Source: Cryptomeria japonica (lineage: Eukaryota; Streptophyta; Pinopsida; Cupressales; Cupressaceae). Taken from it: a DNA stretch of 64,000 bases. This document shows, piece by piece, positions 22,392-32,281 of the stretch. Numbering within the stretch: position 1 is the stretch's first letter; every line of letters begins with the position of its first letter. The translations under genes were made by a program, and so were the position numbers. Below the pieces are notes generated by a model. That model saw only the letters and a list, made by a program, of their open reading frames with translations, searched no databases and was not told where the DNA came from. The stretch is from positions 479,986,157-480,050,156 of the forward strand of contig NC_081412.1 in NCBI RefSeq assembly GCF_030272615.1. Reading direction: 5' to 3'.

Positions 22392-22539
22392 CATGCCAAC
22401 CACTATGCCTTTTCCAACTAGCACTCCTTTCAATCGAAGCTCATCATAATCCTCGATAGCATAAGTCCCACCTTCATCATGTTCATTATTCTCATCCAGA
22501 GCACAATGCTCTGATGCACTATGCACTGCTTCAGAGGTG
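22387..22539 (-). pseudogene. 5' part of a coding exon split by Copia-2
   Basis: Follows the last repeat exon after the acceptor AACATAG and still begins with the repeat-like T-S-E-A, then becomes an acidic stretch (ALDENNEHDEGGTYAIEDYD) and ends VGMGS at the Copia-2 LTR. The same frame resumes beyond the element at 3801 with S-S-T-L-C-H-N, across the duplicated CTTCC. The first codons suggest a 2-nt loss at the acceptor. Confidence 0.55.
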
Positions 22540-22735
22540 CTATGTTATAAAGTTAGGAATGATGTTAGTAATTGTACATAACATAATGTTGGGGATATTA
22601 TAATCGAAGAAGATTAGGATTTGGTTGTTTAGATTGATTATAGAAAACAATGGTTCTACACTTAGAAAAGGTAATTGAAGAGGTTAGCCTTTTGTATACA
22701 ATATGAATGTTGAATAATGAAAAGCAAGAATATAC

Positions 22736-24061
22736 CTTGTCCTTTTTCTTCTTTTTTTCTGCCTTATGCTTCTTTTCACCTCCCCCTTCAACAACGCCAT
22801 CGTCATCCGAGGGAAGTGCTTCGGTTGCAGCCTTTCAAATGCGAGTGTTAATGTAAGCTATCAATTGATTAGGCACGTGAGATATGGATGTAACCCAAGA
22901 ATATACCTTCTCCTTTATCTTCTTCCTTTCTTCCACCTTGTGCTTCTTATCACCTCCCGACTAATCAATGCCATCCTCATGTGAGAAATGTACTGCTTCA
23001 GATGAAGCCTGTCACATGGGAGCGTGAATGTAGGCTATAAAATTGATTAGACACATGAGATATGGATGTAACCCAGAAATATACCTTCTACTTTTTCTTC
23101 TTCCTTTCTTCCACTTTGTGCTTCTTGTCACCTCTGGGCTGATCAGCGCCATCCTTGTACAAGAAATCAACTGCTTCCTATGAATCTTGTGACATGAGAG
23201 CATGAATGTAATCTATCAATTGATTAGACACACGAGATATGGGTGTAACCCAAGAATATACCTTCTCCTTTTTCTTCTTCCTTTCTTATACCTTGAGCTA
23301 CTTATCACCTCCCGAGTGATGAGCACCATCCTCATGTGAAAATGTACTGCTCTCGATGAAGCCTATCACATGGGAGGGTGAATGTAAGCTATCGATTGAT
23401 TAGATATGTAGGATATGGGTGTAACCCAAGAATATACCTTCTCCTTTTTCTTCTTCCTTTCTTTCCCGGTGTGCTGCTTATCACCTACCGACTGATCAAC
23501 ACCATCCTCATTCAAGAAATGTACTAGTTGAGATGAAACCTATCACATGGGAGCTTTAATGTAAGCTATCAATTGATTATCCACATGAGAGATGTATATA
23601 ATGCAAGAATATACCTTCTCCTTTTTCTTCTTCCTTTCTTCCTCCTTGTGTTGCTTATGACCTCCCAATTGAACAACTCCATCCCCATCCAAGTAAGGAG
23701 CTTCAAATGTAGCCTATCAAGTGGGAGAATCAATGTTGGATATCAATTGATTACGCACACTAGACATGGATGTAAAGAAAGAATATACCTTCTCCTTTTT
23801 CTTCTTCCTTTCTTTCTCCTTGTGTTGCTTGTGAGCTCCCAATTGAACAATGTCATCCTTGTGCGATCTAGACACTTCAGATGCAGCCTGCAAAATGGGA
23901 GGATGAATGTAAGCAATCAGTTCATTACACACATGCTATATGGATGTAATGCAACAATATACCTTCTCCTTTTTCTTCTTCCTTTCTTCATCCTTGTGCA
24001 ACTTATGACCTCCCAATTGAACAATGCCATCCCCATCCAAGCAAGGAGCTTCAGATGTAAC
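22736..24061 (-). pseudogene. Eight tandem repeat exons with short introns
   Basis: Exons on the minus strand at 23963-24061 (99 nt), 23789-23887 (99), 23615-23713 (99), 23438-23539 (102), 23262-23362 (101), 23085-23185 (101), 22907-23008 (102) and 22736-22831 (96), repeating every 170-178 bp. Each has an acceptor ending TAG, CAG or AAG and a donor GTATAT. The coding consensus runs A-S-E-A .. H-E-D-G .. G-G-D-K-x-H-K .. E-E-R-K-K-K-K-E-K. The two 101-nt units carry single-base losses, and stops are found in three units (TAG at the Gln codon in 22907-23008). The product would be a charged repeat domain of more than 400 residues, nuclear-like in composition; function unknown. Confidence 0.7.
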
Positions 24062-24147
24062 CTATCAAGTGGGAGAATCAATGTTGGCTATCAATTGATT
24101 GTGCACACTAGATATGGATGTAAAACAAGAATATACCTTCTCCTTTA

Positions 24148-24938
24148 TGAAGCAGTCATCGATGAGGAGGGACCTCAAAGAGATCAATCCGGACTGATCA
24201 ACTAGAGTAAACACAATGGAGACACAAAGATATGATGGAGGCAATACATAATAGATTGTTTTATTTCATGAAAATTGATTACAACCAACAGGTAACAACT
24301 GGATTACAACATAACTGACTCATAGGCCTAGTAGAACATACATAATAGGTCACAACTGGGACCTTGAATCTTAGGTTCTATCTTCTATGCACAGTATCAC
24401 TACTTGATTCTTCTATTTACTACATTATAATGCACAATTACAATTATACATATTGATCCAAAGGATCCAGTCAGCCCAAAAGGGATGAAAACCCGAAGAA
24501 CAAGACCTAATGTGTAAAATAACAAGGTTGGCCTCTGCCAAAAGATTCCTCTGGAAAATCCAAAGGATGAATGTAGGTCACGGGAAAAGGTCAGCCACAC
24601 GCCAAGGAATATCAAAATCAACGCCCAAGGCTCCGCAAGCTTTGGAAGGGGTTCTGGTAGATCATCAAAATAGGTCTAAGCAACCGGTAACAAGAACTGT
24701 CAACCAGTAACATGAAACTGTCAAGGAAATCGATAGCGATATCTTATCGGAAAATGATACAAATGTGATGCGGTCTGGAAATAAGAAAGATGATCAACTC
24801 TTCAAGTAGAATCCAACTCCATGGGATCTAGTGAGCCAAAACCGAGACACGCAGAAAGAAAAGCTAAAAATGCAAACAAAAAGGAAATTTTATTTGGTTG
24901 ATGCAAGATTGCTATGAACCGAAGATGCTCCTGCATCA
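24148..24938 (-). repeat. Chromovirus 3' LTR (left)
   Basis: Plus-strand ends TGAAGCAGTC and ..CTGCATCA; aligns with 29589-30391 throughout. Much of the downstream plus-strand text (GAGGAGGGACCTCAAAGAG) is shared. Confidence 0.85.
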
Positions 24939-25018
24939 GACATCCAGGGTTATTAAAAAAGTGAGCCTTTCACTTTGTTGGTGTTAGAGGAAAACCAAGA
25001 TGGTCTACCTCTACCTAA

Positions 25019-25131
25019 GAAAACCAAGATGAATCTTCAATTGGTATGCCCTTCCACTTCACAAGATACTCCTTATACTGACTGCTCTAGGTACTATGCC
25101 CAATCCTACTGTCCAAAATCTCTTCAATCTA
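25019..25131 (-). pseudogene. Chromodomain remnant
   Basis: Minus-strand IEEILDSRIGHST, stop, SSQYKEYLVKWKGIPIEDSS-W. The Y-L-V-K-W-K-G .. SW core is the typical chromodomain signature at the C-terminus of chromovirus integrases, which targets insertion to modified chromatin in the family. A TAG replaces a Gln-like codon. Confidence 0.75.
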
Positions 25132-25152
25132 ATTTGGCTCCTTCAAGGGAAA

Positions 25153-26406
25153 CTATTTCTCCAAGTCTACAATACTATCCTCACTGAATTCTAGTTCATG
25201 ATACTCATGAAGATCTGCAATGTTAAACACAGGTGAAATACTTAGACTATCTGGTAACTCCACTTCATATGCATTTCCAGAACTAAACTTCCTCAAAATC
25301 CTACAAGGTCCAAACTTCTTCATCTGCAATTTGTTATAAGTTCCAACCGAGAATCTCTCTTTTCTTAGATATACCTTCACTTCATCACCAACTTCAAATT
25401 CCTTATGTCTCCTTTTCTCATCTACCTTCTCCTTATACTTGTTGTTCATGTCTTCCAAATATTGCTTAACCTAAATATGCAAGGCTGCCATGTGATCTGC
25501 AAATTATTTTGCTTCTTAACGTATTTGGTCTTCACTGTTAATGTCTCTCAATTCTGATATACCTCTAGGATGCACTCCAGTAACAATCTCAAAAGGTGTT
25601 CTTCTGGTACTTCTATTCACTAAACTGTTGTAGGCAAATTATGCTTGTGCAAGGATCAAATCCCAACTTCTGGTTTTATCTCCCACTAAATATCTCAACA
25701 AATTTCCCAAACTCTGGTTAACTACTTATGTTTGTCCATCAGTCTATGGATGAAAAGTAGAACTGAACTTCAAATCTATCTTCATCTTCTTCCAAAGTTC
25801 TCTCCAAAAATAGCCAGCAAACTTAGTGTCTCTGTCTGAAACTATGCTCTTAGGTAGTCCATGCAATATCACCACTTCCTCAAAAAATAGGTCCGCTACA
25901 TGTAATGCATCTAATGTCTTCTTACAAGGTATGAAATGAGCCATCTTCAAGAATCTATCCACTACCACAAATATAGAATCATTACCTCTCGGTGTTTTAG
26001 GCAATCCAAGTACAAAATCCATGCTTATATCCTCCCAAGGTCTTACCAGTAATGTCAAAGGTTTATACAATCCCACATTCTGACTACTACCCTTTGCAAC
26101 TTGACAAACTCTACAACTCTACACATATCTCTTAACATCCTTATGAATCTAGGACCAAAAGTATTGCTCACTCACTAATGCTACTATTTTGTCAATACCA
26201 AAATGTCCAGCTAGTCCTCCACTATATTTCTCGTTTATCAAATTCTCCCTCATAGAACTCTTAGGTATGCATAGCTGAACTCCTCTGAATAACATCCCAT
26301 CCTGAATGAAGTAATCCAACCACTTTCTTCTATCTACTATAACCGGTTCTCTACATGCTTTCCAAGGTTCTGCAAAATCCAGGTCATCATCATACAAGGT
26401 CTTCAA
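25153..26406 (-). pseudogene. Chromovirus integrase
   Basis: Zinc-finger part (ENLINEKYSGGLAGHFGIDK ... CRVCQ), then the rve core: [16 protein letters not shown] with the first Asp, [10 protein letters not shown] with the second. The third catalytic residue should follow TDGQT, but the codon is TAA (25726-25728). After several stops the C-terminal GPY/F-like part remains open (FEVGDEVKVYLRKERF, KKFGPCRI, NIADLHEYHE). The ORF would lead into the chromodomain-like segment at 25019-25131. Confidence 0.8.
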
Positions 26407-26449
26407 ATCCTAATACTATCACTCTCATCTCTGTCACCAAATTCCTTCT

Positions 26450-27740
26450 CCTGCTCAATGCATCAACAACTTTGTTAGATTTCCCACTTCTATGCTTCAA
26501 CATAAAAGGTATAAATCTATAGGAATTCTACTCATCTCATATGTCTCTGATTCAACTTACTCTAACTGTTCAAATACTGCAAAGATTGATGATCTGCATA
26601 CAACACAAACTCCTTAGGCAACAAGTAATGTCTCCACTTCTTCAAGGCTTGAACTATGGCATAAAACTCCTAATCATACACTAAATATCTCCTCTGAGCA
26701 TCATTCAATTTCTTACTGAAATAAGCTACTTCTCTTCCTTCTTGACTCAAGATTGCTCCTATTGCATTTCCACTTGCATCACAATCCACTTGAAATACTT
26801 TATTGAAATCCAGTAAAGACAACACAGACTGCTCAGTCACTTTCTGCTTCAATAGTTCAAAACTTTTGTTTTCTCCAGTGGTCCACTTGAATTCCTTCCA
26901 ATCTCCTCTCATGGTCTCAGTAACAGGGTTACAAACTGAACTAAAATTTCTGATAAACTTACGGTAAAAACTAGCCAATCCATGAAATGATCTTACCTCT
27001 CTAATGCTTCCCGGTGTAGGCCACTCAACAATTGCTTTCACTTTCTCAGGGTCCATCTTCAAACCATCCTCAAATATCACAAATCCCAAATAGACTAACT
27101 CATCCTTCATGAAAGTACACTTCTTAATATTTATCAACAACTTCTCTTCTCTCAATCTTTACAAAACTTGTCTCAACTGCAACAAATGCCCCTCCTTTGT
27201 CTTACTGAAAATCAAAATATCATCTAAATACACAATAACAAACTTACCCAAGAATTTCTTCAATACCTCATTCATCAGCCTGATGAAAGTACTCGGTATA
27301 TTAGTTAATCCAAAAGGCATCTCCAACCATTCATACAATCCTTCATTTGTCTTAAATGTTGTCTTCCACTCATCACCTTCTCTGATCCTGATCTGATTAT
27401 ATCCACTCTTCAAATATATCTTTGTGAAATATTTTGCTCCACTCAAACAGTTCATTATGTCATCCATCCTAGGCAAAGGAAACTGGCATTTCACTGTGAT
27501 CTTGTTTATTGCTCTGGAATCAATACACATTATCCACTTTCCGTTCTTCTTAGGTGCCAATACTACTTGTACTACACAAGGGCTCAAACTCTCCCTGATC
27601 AAACCTTTCTTCAACAACTCCTGCACTTGTTTATTCAGTTCTTCATTCTCTACTGGTGTCAACCGGTGTGTAGCTTTGTTATGCAAACTAGCTCTGAGAA
27701 CCAAGTCCATGCAATGACTAATACTTCTCACAGGTGGCAA
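26450..27740 (-). pseudogene. Chromovirus reverse transcriptase and RNase H
   Basis: RT contains HRLTPVENEELNKQVQELL, CIDSRAINKITVK, FTKIYLKSGYNQIR and the intact active site IVYLDDILIFSKT (27200-27240). One stop at 27156 separates the thumb/connection part (LLINIKKCTF, FHGLASFYRKFI). RNase H starts QVDCDASGNAIGAIL (about 26770); further D and E positions follow after a stop at 26670. Confidence 0.85.
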
Positions 27741-28180
27741 TCGATCAAGTACATTATCTGAAATGATGTCTTCATATTTTGTTAGAAAATCTTTTATCTC
27801 TTCCGGTTACTCTCCTTTTGGTTCCGGTTTCTCAGTCTTCTTAGGAATTAAGGCAAAACACACATTATCATGTCTCAATCCATCCATGAATTTCCTTCCA
27901 TTTACCAAATAGATTCTAGCATTCGTACACACTTCATTCTTCAAAGGTTCCTCCAAGGGTAACAAGGTTTTCTTCATCCCATTGGCCACAATAATGTATG
28001 TATTCTTCCTCCCATCATGTACTACCTATCTATCAAACTGCCAAGGTCTACCCAATAAAAGATGACAAATATCCATAGGCATAATATCACACAAGACTTC
28101 ATCATGATAATTCCCAATTTTCAATTTCACCAAACATTTTCACTTACTAACAACTTATGTTCATCCTGAATCCATGCTAT

Positions 28181-28435
28181 CTAATAAGGCTTAGGGTGTT
28201 TCAATCTCTCCAATTTCAACTTAACCACCGTCTCTTCTGAAACAAGATTATCTAAAATACCACTATCAATAACAACCTTACAGCACTTACCAGATACCTT
28301 ACATCTGGTCTTGAATAGATTCTTCTTCTGCAAGGGCTCTTCATCTCCTCCGATATGACACAAAGCTCTCCTCATCACCAACAGTTCTCCATCTTTCAGT
28401 TTATTGTCTGATCCAGTGGGGTTTTCTTCCACCAT
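28181..28435 (-). pseudogene. Chromovirus protease
   Basis: Retropepsin segment CKVVIDSGILDNLVS, with D-S-G retained and Ile in place of the usual Ala, followed by the flap-side helix LKLERLKHPKPY. The rest of the domain, down to about 28000, is broken by stops. Confidence 0.65.
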
Positions 28436-28439
28436 TGTT

Positions 28440-29330
28440 TCTGTTCTGGTATTCTATTTCTTCTTACACTTGAATGCATGATGTCCTTCTCCTCCACACT
28501 TAAATCAAGTTCCTCTAAATATTCTCTTTTCTTGTCTTCCAAAATTCTCATTCCAGTAGCCATCCGGTTCTCTCCACCGGTAGAAATTTCTATCATCCTT
28601 CTGGTATGAATTACCTTCTTTGTTCACTTCCTTGTCCTTGTTCTGATCTATAAAGGTTCCTCTACCTCCAATATATCCTCTTCCTCCTTGAAATCTTCCT
28701 CCAGTAAACCATCTGCCTCTGCTCATGTCTTTTGTTTATCTTATCTTCTGCCTTTAGGGCATACTGGTAAGCCTCTTCAACACTCTCCAATTTGATCAAA
28801 CTCAGTTCATCTTGTATAGACATCCAAAATCCATTCAAATATATTGAAACTTGTTCAACTTCATCATCAACATGTCCAGATCTGATGTTCAAATTATAAA
28901 ATGCTTCAGTGTACTCCTTCACACTAGATTCCTTCTGTCTCAAATTCTGCAACTTCCAGAACAAATTCACTTGATAGTCAACTGGCATAAACTTTGATTT
29001 TAACTTAGCAATCATCCAATCCCATGTCTTAATCTTCTCTTTACCTCTTCTTTATCTATCAACTTGCAAATGCTTCTACCAAAGAGATGCATGACCTTTC
29101 AACCGGGTACAAGCATATTTCACCTTCCTCTCTTCTGCAGTGTTTTCAAAATCAAAATACTTCTCCATCTCCAAGATCCAATCCATCAATTCATCTGAAT
29201 CTAACTTCCCATCATATTCCAGTCGAGTAAAATGAGGTTCAGTATTCACCCTACTCAAAACCCTCAAAAACCTTTCCTCATCTAGATCAACTGCTGGTAG
29301 ATTTGCTTGTTCTATCAGGGCTCATTCTCC
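28440..29330 (-). pseudogene. Chromovirus gag
   Basis: Retrotrans_gag core with DWILEMEKYFDFENTAEERK, KYACTRLKGHASLW, then KFMPVDYQVNLFWKLQNLRQ and KEYTEAFYNL. A CX2CX4HX4C-like knuckle (CGGEGHHAFKC) lies near 28470-28510. Stops near 29050 and 28660. The start is not clear: an acidic stretch precedes MRVLSRVNTEPHF. Confidence 0.75.
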
Positions 29331-29574
29331 TTCATCTTCACTCACATCTTCAATATGTCGGCCTCTTCTCTAGGTTGTCTCGATGGCTTCCAACCAGGCT
29401 GCAATACCTCACAACATCTCCATCACAATAGGGTCTACATTCCCACATGCTCCACCATTCCTAGCTCCTCTTCGCACCATCATTCATGTCGGTCCTTTGC
29501 AGCTATAGGTAGGATCCACAATCCTCCACCCTACAAAAAAATTTCAGGACATGCAACCTATGGAACAAAACTTT

Positions 29575-29586
29575 GCTCTGATGCCA
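29575..29586 (-). other. Chromovirus primer-binding site
   Basis: Minus-strand TGGCATCAGAGC, one base from the initiator tRNA-Met complement TGGTATCAGAGC. Confidence 0.75.
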
Positions 29587-29588
29587 CT

Positions 29589-30391
29589 TGAACCAATCAC
29601 CGGTGAGGAGGGACCTCAAAGAGATCAATCCGGACTGGTCAACAAGAGTAAACACAATGGAGACACAAAGATATGATGGAGGCAATGCAGAAAAAATTGT
29701 TTTATTTCATGAACATTGATTACAACCAACTGGTAATAGCCAGGTTACAACATAACCGGCTCATAGGCCTGGTGGAACATATAGAATAGGTCACAACTGG
29801 GACCTTGAATCTTAGGATATATCTTCTATGCACAGTCTTGCTACTTTATTCTTCTATTGACTATATTCTAATGCATAATTACATTTATATATATCGATCC
29901 AAAGGATCGAGTCGGCCTAAAAGGAATCAAAACTCAAAGAACAAGACCTAACGTGTAAAATAACAAGGTCGGCCTCCGCCAAGAGATTCCTTCAAAAAAT
30001 CCAAAGGATGAAATGTAGATCATGGTAAAAGTTCGGCCACACACCAAGGAACATCTAAATCGGCACCCAAGGCTTCACAAGCTTTGGAAGGGGTTCCAGT
30101 GGATCACCAAAATAGGTCCAAGTAGCTGGTAACAAGAACTATCAACTGGTAACAGGAAAATGTCAAGGAAACCGATAGCAATATCTTTCCAAAAAATGAT
30201 CCAAATGCGATGTGGTCTGGAAATAAGAAAGATGATCAAGTCTTCAAGTAGAATCCAACTCTACAGGATCCGATGAGCCAAAACCAGGACACACAAAAAG
30301 AAAAGTTGAAACTACAAACAGAAAGAAAATAGAAAGGAAAATGTTTTTAATTGATGCAAGACTGCTATGAATCGAGGATGCTCTTGTATCA
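29589..30391 (-). repeat. Chromovirus 5' LTR (right)
   Basis: Plus-strand ends TGAACCAATC and ..TTGTATCA, 803 bp; its left edge is two bases from the PBS. Confidence 0.85.
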
Positions 30392-30484
30392 CTTTTTATT
30401 TTTCCTTCCTTCCTCTTGCTACTACTTGTGACCTCTCAATTAAAGAACACCATCCACGTGCGAGCCAGACGCTTCAGATGCAGC
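30392..30484 (-). pseudogene. 5' part of a repeat exon split by the chromovirus (rest at 24137-24147)
   Basis: Starts after CATTTTGCAG... on the minus strand with GCTGCATCTGAAG and runs 93 nt to the element's LTR end. Adding 6 nt from 24137-24142 gives 99 nt, the length of its neighbours. It already contains TAA and two TAG codons, so this unit was, or has become, non-coding. Confidence 0.6.
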
Positions 30485-30536
30485 CTGCAAAATAGGAGGA
30501 TGAGTGTAAGCTATTAGTTGATTACACACACGATAC

Positions 30537-30992
30537 CTTCTCCTTTTTGTTCTTCCTTTTTTCCTCCTTATGTTGCTTGTCGCCTTCTGTAAGAACAACT
30601 CCATGCTCATGCAATAAATACACTGCTTCAGATGAAGCCTGACAAAAGGGACAATGAATATAAACTACTATTAATTACTCATGCTAAATATGAATGATGT
30701 GCAACAATATACCTCCGGTTTTTTTTTCATCCTTTTCCCCTCCTTATCGCAATTTTCACCTCTCGATTGAAGAGCACCATGCTCATGCAAACCAGACAGT
30801 GTTTCAGAAGCAACCTATCAAAATACAAGAAACAGTGTAAGCTATCGATTGATTAGCCATACAAGATGTGAATATAATGCAACAATTTACCTTCTCTTTT
30901 TTCTTTTTCCTACCCTCCTCCCTATGCTGCTCATTGCGGCCCGATACAACGCTGACATGCTTGTGCGAACTAAAGATTACTGCAAAAGCAAC
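30537..30992 (-). pseudogene. Three intact repeat exons (30891-30992, 30713-30814, 30537-30638)
   Basis: Each is exactly 102 nt (34 codons), phase 0, begins GTTGCT or GCTTCA after an AG acceptor and ends in a Lys/Glu run just before GTAAAT or GTAT. The codon pattern is A-S-E-(A/T) .. HEHG .. E/D-K-x-x-K-E-x-K-R-x-K-K-K-E-K. Introns are about 75 nt and also similar to one another. They belong to the same array as 22736-24061; the chromovirus separates the two groups. Confidence 0.65.
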
Positions 30993-31075
30993 CTATGTGA
31001 ATAAAAGCATTAGAAGTCAATTGTAAGATTCATATAGATGTTAGCTATTCATGTTATAGAATTAAATCAATTTAC

Positions 31076-31198
31076 TTTCACTCTTTTCTTCTTCGTTTTC
31101 TCCAAAATGGGCTCCTCATCACATGACTGCCCCACATGGTCCTCATGCAGTTTTCTAGGGTCACAGCTGGCTTCCCCTTCGAATTCACTAGGGTCATT
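31076..31198 (-). pseudogene. Exon preceding the repeat-exon array (41 codons, acidic then Lys-rich)
   Basis: Acceptor CTACTTTAG, donor GTGAAA|GTAAAT; 123 nt, phase 0, no stop. It starts acidic (NDPSEFEGEASCDPRK) and ends EKTKKKRVK. The Lys-rich end resembles the ends of the following repeat exons, so it may be a diverged first member. Confidence 0.5.
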
Positions 31199-31314
31199 CT
31201 AAAGTAGAGTACAAAGTCATTCAACAATATCTATTCAAATCGAATTACTAAATATAACCAAAAAACAAAAAAAAGGAAAAAAACAATGACAAAAACGGTG
31301 TGTTTGCAACTTAC

Positions 31315-31660
31315 CACATGTTTCAATTTTTTAATATGCAACAACCTCAATATCTTCTGTCTTCTCACCTCCTGATTTTCTTCATATTTTTACTCATGCA
31401 TGGCTACTCGTACTTCTTTCCTTCCTGACTTTGGCAGGTCCTTATACGTGGTCACACCATAAGCCAAGCAAACACGGTCAATTACACGTCGTCGTTGTGC
31501 TCTTACCCAAATTCTCATATGGTATTCAACATTGGCTACCCCCCTTCCAACATACAGTTTAAGTTTCTCAGGTGGATGAGACCTACGGTGTTTCAAATTC
31601 AAAGAACGTCGGCACATATATGGTTGAATCAAGTCAAGAATGTGCTTGAACAATCTATGC
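31315..31660 (-). pseudogene. Exon of the repeat-exon gene, basic Arg/Lys/His-rich
   Basis: Open minus-strand stretch containing HILDLIQPYMCRRSL and further on IWVRAQRRRVIDRV and KDLPKSGRKEVR. It is interrupted by one TAA at 31390-31392 and then stays open to a good donor (CATGTG|GTAAGT) at 31314. The 5' border is uncertain: the T-rich 31660-31760 could be an intron (AGG|GTAGTA ... GCATAG). The basic, aromatic composition could fit a nucleic-acid-binding fold, but no named domain is recognised. Confidence 0.4.
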
Positions 31661-31893
31661 ACGTTAAAAGCTCGCAGATCCCAAAATCTCATCCCTCCAA
31701 CCTCACCACAAGTACCATACAAACAAAAATACAAAAGTCTACTACCCTTGCCTCTGGTTTTATATTTGGTCGACCCCCATCCCACATTTGCACTTTCAAA
31801 ATTCACATTTAATGAACACATAAAAGCTCAAATTCTATATGATAGCAATCACATTGAAATAAATGTAGAACATGATTACAATACAACCAATAC

Positions 31894-32069
31894 CTGTCCT
31901 TCTCGACCATCCTCTTGTGTTTCATCACCATTATCATAGTCTTCCTTAGAAGACACAACTTCATCTTCAGTAGAACCCTCAATAAGCTCATATTGGCTGG
32001 AAGAAGATAATGATTCTTCTTCCCATGAGACCCTTCGTAAGAAGGGCAGCTTCTCCCGTACCATAGAAG
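31894..32069 (-). pseudogene. Exon of the repeat-exon gene, acidic Ser/Glu-rich
   Basis: Acceptor GCCACCAG and donor GACAG|GTATTG frame a 176-nt exon on the minus strand. One frame gives an acidic, Ser-rich peptide (with SSSSQYELIEGSTEDEVVSS), another is also open. The acidic frame looks more like a protein. 176 nt is not a multiple of three, so its phase must be matched by the neighbouring exons. Confidence 0.4.
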
Positions 32070-32150
32070 CTGGTGGCAGAAAAAATGAGACGTGTGAATG
32101 AATGTGGAAACTAAATTACATGAAACAACATGCATAAACATAACACAAAG

Positions 32151-32152
<2 letters not shown>

Positions 32153-32191
<39 letters not shown>
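32153..32191. repeat. (TA)n microsatellite
   Basis: About 39 bp of alternating T and A, in the intron between the exons at 31894-32069 and 32198-32281. Confidence 0.95.
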
Positions 32192-32194
<3 letters not shown>

Positions 32195-32197
32195 TAC

Positions 32198-32281
32198 CTT
32201 TCTATTCCACAAACTACTCAAACAATAAATAAAAGGCAGTCCCCAATGAACATGAAAGCATTTTGTTATCGAACCAGTGAC
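32198..32281 (-). pseudogene. Exon of the repeat-exon gene (28 codons)
   Basis: Bounded on the minus strand by an acceptor (TTCCGTAG) and a donor (AAAG|GTACAC), exactly 84 nt and open in phase 0. It encodes an aromatic, Cys-containing segment with HVHWGLPFIY. Upstream exons in the duplicated region beyond 32.3 kb could not be identified. Confidence 0.4.

Larger units (their letters stand above)
24148..30391 (-). mobile_element. Chromovirus-type Ty3/gypsy element inserted in a repeat exon
   Basis: 6.2 kb, minus strand. LTRs at 24148-24938 and 29589-30391; PBS next to the right one. Flanks read CTTTA (24143-24147) and CTTTT (30392-30396), a target-site duplication with one mismatch. Internal order gag, protease, RT, RNase H, integrase and a chromodomain-like segment at the C-terminus places it among chromoviruses. 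All genes carry stops. The catalytic Glu of integrase is a stop codon. Confidence 0.85.
2758..32281 (-). pseudogene. Unrecognised multi-exon gene with tandem Lys-rich repeat exons, broken by two retrotransposons
   Basis: Once the inserted elements (3802-22386 and 24148-30391) are set aside, the minus strand shows a series of open segments with AG/GT borders: exons near 32198-32281, 31894-32069, 31315-31660, 31076-31198, a run of about twelve repeat exons, a larger exon at 22387-22539 plus 3583-3801, and three related exons at 2761-3470. Most repeat exons are multiples of three, so they can be added or lost without shifting the frame. Stops sit in several exons (31390-31392, and in the units near 30392-30484, 22907-23008, 23085-23185 and 23262-23362). 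The copy is therefore dead or dying. I do not recognise the family. The segment at 3583-3801 faintly recalls the C-terminal domain (DUF8039-like) of plant CACTA-associated proteins, which is only a guess. The true 5' and 3' ends are not seen. Confidence 0.55.

Noticed and set aside
22736-24205. Regular repeats every 175 bp, CRISPR-like or satellite
   Set aside because: Each unit has splice borders and a kept coding pattern. Unit length and eukaryotic context do not fit CRISPR, and the plus-strand ORF at 23573-24205 is only the antisense of these exons.
32153-32191. TATA box or promoter at the (TA)n run
   Set aside because: It is a simple microsatellite within an apparent intron.
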